Source: Rhineura floridana (lineage: Eukaryota > Chordata > Lepidosauria > Squamata > Rhineuridae). Taken from it: DNA of 64,000 nt. Below the pieces are notes generated by a model that was not told the DNA's origin, searched no databases, and worked only from the letters and a program-made list of their open reading frames with translations. Both the position numbers and the translations under genes were made by a program. Positions within the stretch are counted from its first letter, which is position 1; the number at the start of each line of letters is the position of its first letter. Location of the stretch: positions 3,720,501 to 3,784,500 of the forward strand of contig NC_084483.1 in assembly GCF_030035675.1 (NCBI RefSeq). The letters are read 5' to 3'. Positions 50,456 through 64,000 of this stretch are shown here, one piece after another.

Positions 50456-51794
50456 TGTTAACTACAATGCTTTTAGACCAAGAGTGTGTAAAGGTAGTTT
50501 GCGAGATTATTGAGTCGGAATACTCTGTCAGAATATAGTTGGAAATTGAGCCTAGTAACCTTGTTGGTGGTTCCACATCGGTCACATCTCGCCAAAGAAT
50601 CACTCTGGCCTTTGCAAACCCTAAAGAAATAAGGTGTTCCAAAGATACTCCATATAACTGGAACTTTAGTAATAGTTTGCTTCCATACCGACTGGACGTC
50701 ATTTTGTAGAGTAAAAGTCATCTTGTGGCGTTAACTCCTTTTTTATCATCATCATCAATTTATTAATCCCCTTCCAACACAATTGTCTCATTGCTATACA
50801 ATAGAGCAGGAAAATGTTAAGAACTTGAAAAAAAGCAGATATATTTAAAACGAAACAAAACAAAACAGACACTCCTGGTGGGCACCCATTCACCTAGCTA
50901 GGAAACTCTACAGGAACAAAAAATAAGTTCAATTGTTTCTGGAAACTGCACATAGTGGGCACCTGTCATATTTTGACAGGCATGCTATTCCACAGGACAT
51001 GCATAAATAAATTCTTTGAATATGTTGCTAGTCTCGGAAAAAAACATGGTTACTTTTGGATGACAACTCTAGAAAAAAATGAAATGCCAGACATAAGTAA
51101 GATTTTGAAACAAATGTGTTATTTTGTAATAGAAATTGTGCGCGAAGCTGACTGTTTCAACATGGGAACTTTGCTGTTTTTTACAACACTCCTGATTCGT
51201 AAAAGGGCATTTCCAGTGTTGCAATAATAGCCCAGGGCATTTCTGTTGTATGTGTAAATAGTTTTCGCTTGCTTAATGACTTTCAATATATGAGAATGCA
51301 TGTGGCACTTTCTAATTCCTCTATTAAGCTTGCAGTAACCATTTTCCAGACTTCTGTCTTTCAGATAGCCAGGGTGTTGCAATGCATTTATTATAACAGA
51401 GGACAAGGGGAGATGCTGTGACATTCAAAAGCGTTTGGATTTTTAGTCAGAAGTATTTAGCCAGAAAATCTCTGATGTTATCCCGGTCAGGAAATGAGAT
51501 GCACACATATCTCTATCTTGAAAATTAATATTCTAGTTTAAGAAGCTGTGCTCCAATTTTGCTTCTGTATCCCATGATTTTGGAGACTGAAAGATCATTA
51601 TGGAGACAGATTTTCCTCCTCAGTATCAAGACAGCAAAACAAGCTTGGGAAACATTTCCCACAAAGGAAAGTTGAAAGTAACTATGTCCTCAAAAAGTTA
51701 AGCTTAGCTTGAGTTTCCAGGGGAGGAAATACACCAGGTCCACACAAACATTCTGGTAGCTTAATTTTGTAACATTTCCCAAACTGCTATCAAA

Positions 51795-53002
51795 GGAATC
51801 CTAGAATCATAGAATAGTAGAGTTGGAAGGGGCCTACAAGGCCATGGAGTCCAATGCCCTGCTCAATGCAGGAATCCAAATCAAAGCATTCCCGACAGAT
51901 GGCTGTCCAGCTCCCTCTTGAAGGCCTCCAGTATCGGAGAGCCCACTATCTCTCTAGGCAATTGGTTCCATTGTCGTATGGCTCTAACAGTTAGGAAGTT
52001 GTTCCTGGTGTCCAGTCGAAATCTGGCTTCCTGCAACTTGAGCCCATTATTCCGTGTCCTGCACTCTGGGACGATCGAGAAGAGATCCTGGCCCTCCTCT
52101 ATGTGACAACCTTTCATGTACTTGAAGAGTGCTATCCTATCTCCCCTCAGTCTTTTCTTCAGGCTAAACATGCCCAGTTCTTTCAGTCTCTCCTCATAGG
52201 GCTTTGTTTCCAGTCCCCTGATCATCTTTGCTGCCCTTCTCTGAACCCGTTCCAGTTTGTCAGCATCCTTCTTGAAGTGCGGAGACCAGAACTGGATGCA
52301 GTATTCAAGATGAGGCCTAACCAGTGCTGAATAGAGGGGAACTAGTACTTCACGCGATTTGGAAACTATACTTCTGTTAATGCAGCCTAATATAGCATTT
52401 GCCTTTTTTGCAGACACGTCACACTGTTGGCTCATATTCAGCTTGTGGTCAACGACAATTCCAAGATCCTTCTCACATGTCATACTGCTGAGCCAAGTAT
52501 CCCCCATCTTATAACTGTGCATTTGGTTTCCTTTTCCTAAGTGTAGAACTTTGCATTTATCCCTGTTGAATTTCATTCTGTTGTTTTCAGCCCAATTCTC
52601 CAGCTTATCAAGGTCCCTTTGAATTTTGTTTCTGTCTTCCACGGTATTAACTATGCCCCCCAATTTTGTATCATCTACAAATTTGATAAGCATACTTTGT
52701 ACCTCCTCATCCAAGTCATTAATAAAAATGTTAAAGAGCACTGGGCCCAGGACCAAGCCCTGTGGTACCCCACTCGTTACTTCCATCCAGTTTGAGAAGG
52801 AACCATCGATAAGCACTCTTTGAGTATGATTCTGGAGCCAACTGTGGATCCAGCTAATAGTTGATCCATCCAGCCCACATTTAGCTAGCTTGCTAATCAG
52901 AATATCATGGGGCACTTTGTCAAAAGCTTTGCTGAAGTTGAGATATATTATGTCGACAGCATTCCCACAGTCTACAAGGGAGGTTACCCAATCAAAAAAT
53001 GA
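51795..53002 (-). mobile_element. CR1 LINE, 5'-truncated, inserted in the hAT
   Basis: On the - strand an open frame ends at 51881 and encodes CR1 reverse transcriptase: LNFSKAFDKVPHDILISKLA, VTSGVPQGLVLGPVLFNIFI, a catalytic FVDDTKLGG (usually FADD), KCKVLHLG, LVRPHLEYC and a C-terminal RAIRQWNQLPREIVGSPILE. The 3' end has the typical AATCATAGAATAGTAGAGTT (+ strand) near 51803. The frame is unbroken over the copy, so it may be moderately young. Confidence 0.88.
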
Positions 53003-53056
53003 CTTCAAAATAATGGTGACTTCAGGCCCTTGAATTGAAAGATTTGTCTCATTCAT

Positions 53057-53172
53057 GAGAGCCAGTGTGGTGTAATGGTTAGAGTGGACTATGGCCTGGG
53101 ACACTAGGGTTCAAATCCCCACACAGCCATGAAGCTCACTGGGTGACCTTGGGCCAGTCACTGCCTCTCAGC
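53057..53172 (+). mobile_element. Sauria-type tRNA SINE lacking its tail, with 9-bp duplications
   Basis: GAGAGCCAGTGTGGTGTAAT, a B-box GGGTTCAAATCC and GCCTCTCAGC cover the tRNA-derived part, but the BovB-like tail seen at 11262 is absent. CTCATTCAT flanks it exactly (53048-53056 and 53173-53181). Confidence 0.85.
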
Positions 53173-53462
53173 CTCATTCATATGGTTAAAAATATCTGCC
53201 AGGTAAACCAACCCATGGATAAAATCCTTTCTTTCAAAGTGTTCCAAGAATGGGGGTTTTTTTCTTTCAGAAAAAGTAGAACTTCTGCCCTTGATTCGTA
53301 CATGCACTTCAAGACTTGTCCTCTTGAAAACCAGCGAACTTCTGTGGGGTAGAGAACCACTTCATATTCTGCTCCCATTTCTTGACAAAATCTTTTTAAA
53401 ATGTGATGATTCATAAAGTTGATGACTTTTACGGCTGTTGACAAAACTTCTTTCAGCGTAGT

Positions 53463-55770
<2,308 letters not shown>

Positions 55771-55975
55771 CTATTGGTGACAAAGTCACAGGTACTGCTA
55801 ATACTACTGTGGTTTGTTGCCTACATTCATAATCGAAGGAAATGCTAAATTTCAGTTAGAGGTTAGTGAAAATAAAGATGTAATTTTTTCTCCATCCAAG
55901 TTCATGGACCCCCTGAAATCTATCCACAGACCCCTTGGGAGTCCGTGGACCCCAGGTTAAGTACCCCTGGCCTAG

Positions 55976-56230
55976 AGCCACCATAACACTGTGCTTTGAA
56001 GTCCCACTTCAGGAAAACACGGATACCATGGTTGATAGTCTCAAAAGCTGCTGAGAGGTCCAAAGGAAGCAACAGGGATGCACTCCCCCTGCCCATCTCC
56101 TGATGAAGATCATCCACCAGGGTGAGCAAAGAAGTCTGAGTCCCATAGCCAGGTTGGAAGCAAGATTTGAATGGATCCAAATAATAAATACCATCCAAAA
56201 TTGTCTGGAAGTGAAACACCTTCAAATAGT
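55976..56230 (-). mobile_element. L2-type LINE reverse-transcriptase fragment
   Basis: On the - strand it encodes FQTILDGIYYLDPFKSCFQP, GYGTQTSLLTLVDDLHQEMG and LPLDLSAAFETINHGI, the start of the L2 reverse transcriptase. The hAT at 55974 abuts it, so the hAT probably inserted into this older L2. Confidence 0.75.
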
Positions 56231-56239
56231 TGAACTGAC

Positions 56240-59200
56240 ATAATCAATTGGGGGCGGGGGGATTGACTAAAATGCACTTAGTATGGTTTTAAATGTTATG
56301 CTCAAAAATTCAAAGCTTTACTTGAAAATTATTTTTATTGGAATACTAAATATTTGGAGACTTCCCAACCGTTATTTAAATTTTAAGAAAAATGAAGGCA
56401 TCATTCTTTTTTAAAAAAACGGTTTCTTTATTGTTAGGACACAAATAAGTTTGCCAACTATAAAGTTACTTCTCTCAAATGAAGTAATAGTGCCAGGTAC
56501 AGCTTTAAGGAAAAGCAGCAACTTTGCCACTGCAAGATGAGACTACAGAAAGAGACAATTGTTGATTGTCAATATGATGGCATGGTCCATTTAAATGTTA
56601 AGTGCAAGAAGAAAGGTAGCTTCTCCTCTCTTCCAGTCATACTCTTATTAACACATGTCCAGATTTATATTAGGATCATATTTAGTAGGGTTTAGTTAAG
56701 CGATATGAAGTTATACTTGTATCAGCTATGCTCTGATTATCCATCCAAGAGAGTAGCCCATGTACAAAATAAGTGATGGTATCTGGCAGTGAATACTGAG
56801 TTTAAAAGAACACTGGGCAAGATCTACCCAAAGTCCCGCTGATTTTAGTGGGAGAGTTAAGCATGCACTTAGCTCTGTTTCACAGAAATCAATAGGATAT
56901 TCCATTTCTATTCCTATTTATTTCAAAACAAATTCAACTGAACTCAGTGAGACCAATTTGGCAATAGGTATGTATTACAAATGTTTAGCTTTGGCTGCAT
57001 TAGGTCCAATGTGTTTTATGAAGACTGATTTTTAAGGCACCATACCAAACATTTTAAACGTTACAATGAAGACGCTACCTCCAAACATCTTTGAAATTTA
57101 GGCCAATAATTCTGGAATCAATTTTATTTTTTTGTGATATAGTTTAGTTCAGTCATTATTTCACCCATGGGGTTGATGGCATTTTATCATATAGATTGTA
57201 AGAAGGATCAAATCCAAAGTTCATTTCCACCCATCTACCATTTATCTGCCTGTCTAAATATTAAATCCAAGCATGCAGCTGAGTTCGATGACAGCTAACT
57301 ATTCAACAAATTTCTTAGTATAAAAACTTCAAATAATCCATAGGTATGACACTTGAAATAAAACTTTAGTCCTAAAAAAAATCCAGACAACAGTAAGCAA
57401 AATATTATGCTATCCTAAATGGAAAGGCAATGCCCTAAAAATATTTTCAGCTCAGGTTTGAACCAAACCTGAATTGCTTCAATAAGAATACTGTAAGTAT
57501 ATACTCAACATAAGAGCGAGTTATAGTTTCTTTTTAAAAGCTAGTTTATAAAACTATTATGGTTATTACCATAAAGTAGCCCCAATTATTTTTTTATATG
57601 TGTAATACAAAATTTAGTTCTTCACCCAGTAACACATGGGTTTTAAGCGTATTTTTTTGAGTAAAGAATCAAGGCCCACAGCACACGTGTCACTTATGGG
57701 CCATTAGCTGTTACTAGCTAGCACATTAACAGTGCCTTCTTCATTAGTAAGCAATAAGCTGTAGTTATTTAATGTTAAATAGTTCTTTTTAAAAACCTCA
57801 AACACACAGGGACAAGAGCATGCGCTGTTCCCCACGGATCATGTTCATTTTCTTTTGCCCACACTTTAAGTTGATGAAACTGTAAATTGGGTATAGTCTA
57901 CATTTTGCCTTCTAAAAATTAGCTCACAGCATTCAATCTATTCCACTAGACCCATCTGCATTTAAGAGAAATTTTTGACATCCCACGAAGCAATTTTGTT
58001 CAAGTTTACAGATGCAATTTGACCAAAGAAAGAAAGAAAGATGTTATGTGTAAATCCCTCAACCTCTATGCATGCTGCTAGAAATCATCAGCAGGCTGAG
58101 AAATACCATACTAGGCTGCAAACATAGAAGGGGACATTTCCAAGAGTTTAAATGTGTGTTGAAATTATAATTATTTAGATTCCAGCTATTTTCTAAGGCA
58201 ATTAAACATAACTTTTAACCTTATAAAACTGATCCTTTGAGTAACATGTGAAACCTTTTTTATACAAAATGGCCTCCTCCAGTATTGGGATTAAAAAACT
58301 GCACCACCGCACATAAGGAAAATATTTTATAGTCCCCTTGTTGTTCTGACTTGATGGGCTATAGGTAAATCACTTTCAGGTGGCTTAGTTCAAGGTTCAA
58401 TCAATTTTGCTCTCAGCTCTCTTCCCAAATCTGCCTATGGGTTACAGTGGCCCTACAAGTAGTATATATAATCATACTGCACTGATAACTGATATACAGA
58501 TAGTTTCCAAACAAAATTAATAACCTGGCTTTCTACATATAAAAGTTAAAGGTGTCCCCGCACTTATACAGTTTAAAGTACTCTGCACAAGTTACATACA
58601 GGTACTGAAAACATGATCTGTTTTCTCAAGTAACAAAGTACTTCTATTAAAAATCCTTTTTGGAATACTAAAGAGCACAAATATCATTTCATTTAAAAGA
58701 AAAAGCACAATGTTGCAAGAATCATTTCCTTCAAAGAAAAAAAAACACAGCAATGCATCAGTTATCAGGTTTCCTGAAATGTCTTATGGGCCATTCCCAT
58801 ATTCGCAATAGATGACTCCAAGAATCAAACCATAATCTACCAGGAAGATCTCATGCTAAAATTCACCAGAATCTGTTACAACACATCATAGGACAGATAG
58901 GCAGAGTTTTAAAGATTACACATGTCAACAGAAGGGCCAGGCAACAAATTTGGGCTGACACCCAACTCAATACAGTTACAGAACCCCTTCTGTAATTTGC
59001 CAGATTCAGAGCACCTGCAGCTGCAACCACCTCAGTCTGGTTTTGCAATTTTATGCATTTAGAGAAGAGAAAAAGAAAACGTACATACTCTCTCACACAC
59101 AAGGCTAAAAGAAGCCGCTTTAGAGAAACTGGCATCGCTCCATTGTCACCTGAGCAACCCTCAGAAGTAGTAGATAATATGGTTAATTGACCCAATTGAT

Positions 59201-59330
59201 AGTCCCTTTCAAGTCCTCTCATCGACCTGAATCAGTGCTACACTTCTGCTGCCACGACTTGTGAAACACAGCACATCTCTATCTAAAGACACACAAAAAT
59301 ACAGGCATCATGCACTTCAAAAACGAAGTA
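56240..59330. other. Unassigned intron 1 sequence
   Basis: AT-rich, with no gene, RNA or repeat that I recognise. Confidence 0.6.
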
Positions 59331-59337
59331 AACCTAC

Positions 59338-59356
59338 CTTTTGCAAATGACGACAT
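59338..59356 (-). CDS. UGP2: Candidate UGP2 first coding exon (MSSFAK)
   Basis: On the - strand, AAAATGTCGTCATTTGCAAA is followed by G and then a donor GTAGGT at 59337. It encodes M-S-S-F-A-K and ends in phase 1. Spliced to the alternative exon-2 acceptor at 45443-45442 it would read MSSFAKAMSQAGTS in frame, giving a 504-residue protein. Support: the ATG has A at -3, the site is only about 400 bp downstream of a CpG-rich block on the transcribed strand, and a ten-exon gene is what I recall for mammals. Against: the exon is short, and spliced to the other acceptor it would be out of frame. Transcript evidence is needed. Confidence 0.42.
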
Positions 59357-59759
59357 TTTGGCTCTTTATGAAAATAAATGCTCTTGTTTTATAAATATAG
59401 AAAAAAAAATAAGACACTTTTCTCTGGGGAAAAAATGTATAAGAAAAACTCAGGAAAATAGGAGGGTTGGTTGTGGGGGCTGCTTTGTCCTTGCCACCCT
59501 GTTCCAGGCACTTCCCCAGCTCCTATTTATCAGTTTAAAAACATCAATAATTAAGAAGGAAGGTTCTTCAGTTAAAAAAAAAAAAATCCAAAGATGAACT
59601 TCCTATCCCCTTCCCCGAAAAAAGCCACCAAAGGAATTTTATGCAGTTTTTGTGCCTGCCTGGTTCATCCCTGATCCTTCTTCCTACATCTGCTCTCGAA
59701 AATGAACGAATAGGGCAAACTGGTTAAGAGGTTTAAACCACAAGAATTTAAATTTCATC

Positions 59760-61870
59760 AATGAAAGAGGCGGGTCTACAATCGTGTCTCACCACCCTTT
59801 CCCCTCCCCCTAGTGCTGGGTTGCAGCACGGACGGGGGCGTCTCCCACCTCTTCCCTTCACGGCAATTCACTACGGAAGATCTCCAAGCGGCGTAGGCGC
59901 CCCAGGAAAGCCCTGCGCTGCTGCTCTCTATGCCGAAGCCAGCCAAGGAACTACTTCCTAGGCCTCCCTTAGCCAACCTCTCGTCTCTCTCTCTGTCCAG
60001 AAGGCTCGTTTGGTTTCACGAGCCCAACTCTCTCCTCCGTGTGCCAATTGGGGGAGGGGGGAATGGCCACGGTTGCCTGTGACTCCTTTCTGCCCCCTAT
60101 TTTCGGTGAAACCTCAGAATAATAAATCTTTTTTTTGGTAATAGTTTTACTCCTCCGCGACCGTAGTGGCTCCCATCCTATACATACTTACCTAGGAGGA
60201 AGCTCTATTAGATTCAGCGGGACTTATTTCTGAGCAAATATGCCTTAAGCACGTAAGGCAAAAAGATGAGAAATGTCCCTCCGAGTTGCCAAATTCCTTA
60301 CAATGCACAACCATATCCTCAGAGAGACCAGTGCTATATTCCCACGACGGGCCCCAACGGGGGAGGAAGACGAGAAAAATAGCGTTGCGTCTGGAAAATA
60401 ATGTGTGGAGACGTGCATTCTTTTGGAGTCAAGGCTAGCCATATGTCTTATGGGATAATTTTTTTTTTTACAGCACCAACTGATGGACTTGGGGTGGGTT
60501 TTACTGAGACGGAGGAGACGCATTGGCTCCCACGCGACGTACTGCCCTTTACAATTCTCGTATAATTAATCCCTTCCTCACAATAGCTCAGCACATGTAA
60601 ACATTTCCATTTTTCTCTGGTAATACACGCGCACAAAAGACACGCATCTCTCCACATCCGGAGAGACATGAGATCTCTCACTTCGACCGTCTACAAAAGC
60701 TGCGGGAGAAGCGGGCAGCGATGTGGAGGCTTCAGCTTGGTTCACACGGACACGTTCCTCCCCGCGTACAAGCGTTACGCATCTTGGGTGAGGCAGAGAA
60801 GGAGAGGCAGCGTTTTTTGCGCCTTCCTTCGCCAGGAGAAACAAAGGCGCGGCGCGAAGACGACGGGCTCTAACGGCCCTCGCAGGCTCGGAGGAGGGGA
60901 AGGGAAATGTATGTCCTCTGGCACCTCTACAAGTTCTCCGGCTGAGCCGGCCGTCCCTCCGGACAGGAGTTTGTTGTTGTTAACGACACACCCCACAGGC
61001 AAGAGTGGGGCGGCGAGTGGAGGGAAAGACGGGCTGTTGCGGAAGTTACACGAGGAAATGCAAAGCTGGAACAGCAGAGCGGGCAGGGAGCCTAAATACA
61101 CCCGCCCGCCACAAAGACCAGCTGCCGTTTGAAGCGGGGGCGGTTGGAGGAGAATGACGGTGTAGGGACGGGAGGGAGACGTCGCAATTGCAGCAGCGGT
61201 TAAAAAAAAGGCGTAAAGGAGACTGCGACTGCCCGCATGCCTCCGCCGCCTCGTGTTTCTTTTCTCGTGGAGGCCGCCGCAGTTCCGGTTTGCTCTCTCG
61301 GTTGCAAACGAGCACGACAAAAGCAGAAGCCTCTTAAAGGCGTCAACTTTACAAATGGGCCGCGACAGCTGCTGTTCTCCCCACCATCCCCTAGTAGACA
61401 TTTTACCTCTTTCTGCCTGTCTTTTACCTATTTCCTCAGGCAGTGGGGTTGGACTGGGGCGGGAAAGGGGCTGAAAGCTCAGCTCTATGAAGAAGACGGC
61501 GGCGGTGGGATAAATAGACAGGTTTAACGATGCATTTTACAAGACGCTTGCTCCGTGCTCTCAAGCTAGTCAGGAGCGCCACTGTGACAGCAAAATGACC
61601 TCCTTTGGCTGCCAGCTTCGAGTTGCAAGGCGGAGGTATCGAAAGCGGAAATGCCGCTTGACAGACAGCCCAGCCGCTCCTTACAGCGCAGCGCAGTATA
61701 CGCAAACCGCCAATCACAAAACAAAGAGAGGGGAACTCAGTCGAAGGCAGGTCTTTCAGCAGCTCATTGGGTGGGCAAAAGTGTGATCCCGCCTCCCGTT
61801 GCTGTGGTGTTACTGAAGAGCCGAAAGGGCGCGAGCGTGTTATTACGTCTCATCTGAAAGCGCGACATTT
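59760..61870 (-). promoter_or_regulatory. UGP2: CpG-rich island, probable UGP2 promoter
   Basis: This block is strikingly GC- and CpG-rich in an otherwise AT-rich window, with many CG dinucleotides from about 59.8 to 61.85 kb. It lies just upstream of the first UGP2 exon candidate. CCAAT-type motifs near 61710 and 61765 and ETS-type CCGGAA motifs near 61040 and 61283 are visible. No transcription start can be fixed by eye. Reading frames inside it look like by-products of GC-rich sequence with few stops. Confidence 0.7.
60170..60250. repeat. Palindromic interspersed repeat, family B copy in the CpG island
   Basis: CCCATCCTATACATACTTAC, TTCAGCGGGACTTATTTCTG and GAGCAAATATGCC follow family B. 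It is one of the few repeats inside the CpG-rich block. On the UGP2-sense strand it carries a donor-like CCTAG|GTAAGTATG. Confidence 0.55.
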
Positions 61871-61917
61871 TGGCACGCGTGGTATGGGGTAAATGTGTTT
61901 CCCAACCTCTTTATTTT

Positions 61918-62030
61918 TTTGTTGCTGGAGTGCAACTCCCATCCTCCCCAGCCAGCATGGCCAATGGTTAGGAATTATGGGAACTGTAGTACAGCAACAA
62001 CAAAAATAAAAAAGGTTGGGAAACACTGAA
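61918..62030. repeat. Palindromic interspersed repeat, family A copy
   Basis: TGCAACTCCCATCCTCCCCA, GCCAGCATGGCCAATGG and ATTATGGGAACTGTAGTACA form the family A palindrome. It lies just beyond the CpG island, away from the UGP2 coding exons. Confidence 0.65.
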
Positions 62031-62279
62031 AGGAATAAAATAGGACCCAGCATGTGGGGGAGGGGATAATCAAATAATGCAGGAAGGATGGCATGACATG
62101 GAGAGGGTTGAACTGTAAGGCTGCTTAGTATCAATTTGTTACCCTAAACACTATTTTTTCCCTCGGTCAAATTTATAAATACATGCACACACAGTATTAA
62201 TGAAAACCGTCCAGAAAATGGACTGAGCGTTTGTTTCGGTGTGCCCTTCTAGAAGGGCAAAGATCCTCAGTAAGGTTTA

Positions 62280-62990
62280 AAGGCCAACCATTAAATAAAT
62301 TCAAAATTAAATTGCAAAAACTGTATTTTAAGAGCTGTTACAAATTTCACATCATAGTAAGTACAGGAATATTTTCAGTACAGAAAGGCCCTTAGGTGAG
62401 TTGTAGATATCCTGATCTCAGTCAAGGTGGACACTATCAGAAGAGCCTCCCCAGCTGACCTCAAATCATAGGCAGGACTTCGGGAGAGTTTTTTTTTGAT
62501 ACCCAGGTCCTAGACCATTTAGGGCTTTATATATTAGAACAAAAACCTTGAATTGGGCCCAGTGATGAGAACTGGCATTATATGGTCCTGTGCAGATGTG
62601 CCCATTAACAGTGGCCACTGCATTTTGCACCAGCTGCAATCTGGACCACTCTCAAGAGCAGCCAAATGTAGAGCGAGTTGTAATCCCACCAGGAGGTTAG
62701 TAATGTATGAATCACTGTGACCAGGCTATCCTTGACCCAAGAACTGATGTAGCTGGAGTACCAACTGGAAACTGAAAAAAAGACCGTGCCACTGAGGCCA
62801 CCTGGGCCTCAAGTGAGTGAGTAGAATCCAAAAGTACCCCAAAACTATGTACCTGATCCTTCAGGGGGAGTACAACCCTGTCTAGACAGGCTACCTTCAT
62901 CCAATCCATTACTGACTCCAGACACTTCATGGCTTCACTTGATCCAGATGGCAAGGAGAAACAGCTAAGTTTCATCCACATATTGATTAC
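62280..62990 (-). mobile_element. L2-type LINE 3' part upstream of UGP2
   Basis: On the - strand LPLKDQVHSFGVLLDSTHSL, EAQVASVARSFFQ and ESVMDWMKVA are the L2 segment between reverse transcriptase and the C-terminus, with frame changes. It lies beyond the CpG island, in the upstream intergenic region. Confidence 0.75.
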
Positions 62991-63099
62991 ATAATTCAAT
63001 ACACAGCGGCATTTTTTAAAAATTAAGGTTGCAATCCTATTCACATTTACCTGGGAGTAAGGCTTTTAGGTAGTAATTCTATACACATCTGGGAATAAG

Positions 63100-64000
63100 T
63101 TGGTAACTTAACGGGTTTATTGACAGGTTTCTATACAGCTTGGCAGGAGTCCTAATGCAGCAGAGCTTCTCTTAGTCTAAGTAAGGGATGAGAGAGAGGG
63201 GCACGTCTGCAGGCCAGGTTGTCCTTATTCAGGACCTGGCTCTTCTGAAAGCATTTTCTCCCCATTCTCTGTGGCAGTAAGCTATAGTCCAGAATGACTT
63301 TTCTTGTGCCTAAGGCCGATTCACTAGAACAGGTGGAATGTCTTATTTAATGAGACCTAAAAGCTATTCATAATATTATCACAAAATATTTTTATGATGT
63401 GCTTGGGCATTGCTACAGTGCGGTAACCTTTATGTGGGACGGAGACTTTTATTGCAAACTCAAGAAATTGGGGGTGGGGTTGGCAGTGGCCATAAAGGGA
63501 CATTGAACCACTTGCCTCCCCTCCTAGTGCTATCCCTCAGAAGAAATGTACATTTCTTTTATTTCTACCTACTTGACCAAGGACAATGGTCAGTTTTCTT
63601 TAAACAATCCCAATACAGTTTTTACACTTGCTAATATTTAATTGTGTGTTGTTGTTTTACATTTCTGTAAAGATTTCTGACCAAATTAAATGGCAGCAGT
63701 CCTATTTATTTAAAACCCATATTTGGTCCAATTACTTATAAAATCATGGGGGTTGCTGATTGGTGCTTTGTCCATGTAGGCCCAGATGGTCTCTGGCATG
63801 TAGCACCTTCCATCACCTAAGGCTGTTGCACCAGCTAGCTGCAGTCCTTTCTGGACACAGAGAGCCTGACCACAGTAATCCACATCTAAGTGAGACCCAT
63901 ACTTGATTACTACGATGAATTATATATGGACCTGCTTTTGAAGACCTCTTAGTAGTTTAGAATTCAGCTGTTAAGTGAAACCGCCTATCTTACCAGTCTG
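63100..64000. other. Intergenic sequence upstream of UGP2
   Basis: No gene or confident repeat was seen in the last 900 bases. Confidence 0.5.

Noticed and set aside
51119-51424. A 101-codon - strand frame as a gene
   Set aside because: No recognisable domain, AT-rich composition, and an overlapping frame on the other strand.
59387-59393. TATA box (TATAAAA on the - strand) for the MSSFAK exon
   Set aside because: A start 30 bases downstream would fall almost on the ATG, leaving nearly no 5' UTR. The CpG island is the better promoter candidate.
60668-61527. Open frames of 96-208 codons in the CpG island
   Set aside because: CG-rich sequence has few stop codons. The frames overlap on both strands and match no family I know.

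Overview
This is vertebrate nuclear DNA, most likely from a squamate reptile. It has large introns, spliced genes, a CpG-island promoter and the repeat mix typical of lizards and snakes: L2 and CR1 LINEs, a tRNA-derived SINE with a BovB-like tail (Sauria SINE type), DIRS retrotransposons, a Penelope-like element and hAT transposons. The species cannot be named from the sequence. No tRNA, rRNA, CRISPR or bacterial-type system was seen.

Two host genes are present and converge tail to tail. The last three coding exons of VPS54 (a GARP/EARP tethering-complex subunit) lie on the + strand at 1873-4329. The whole coding sequence of UGP2 (UTP-glucose-1-phosphate uridylyltransferase) lies on the - strand. 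Nine exons were mapped base by base from 45446 down to 6279, and there is a candidate first coding exon at 59338-59356. From its internal ATG (ATGTCTCAG) the mapped exons give 497 codons with every junction in frame, equal to the length I recall for the short mammalian isoform. The predicted poly(A) signals of the two genes are about 120 bp apart (5371-5376 and 5496-5501). A CpG-rich block at about 59.76-61.87 kb is the likely UGP2 promoter.

Most of the rest is nested repeats inside UGP2 introns. Intron 8 (9959-23303) holds an old L2 split by a 10-kb DIRS element (12871-22925) that keeps inverted terminal repeats and an internal complementary region. That DIRS is itself split by an internally deleted L2 (about 18306-21862). 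Intron 7 holds a Penelope-like element with a readable GIY-YIG motif. Introns 3-5 hold L2 and CR1/L3-type fragments. Intron 2 holds an ancient CR1/L3-like LINE. Intron 1 holds an older, decayed DIRS (about 46660-50455) and a hAT transposon with a SINE, a CR1 and two L2s inside it.

The repeats do not form one functional system with the host genes. The points most worth checking are the UGP2 5' end, the tight VPS54/UGP2 3' junction, the DIRS architecture with its upstream minisatellite and GC-rich hairpin array, a 407-codon reading frame made of SINE, hAT and CR1 pieces, and a palindromic repeat family that carries splice-donor-like sequence.
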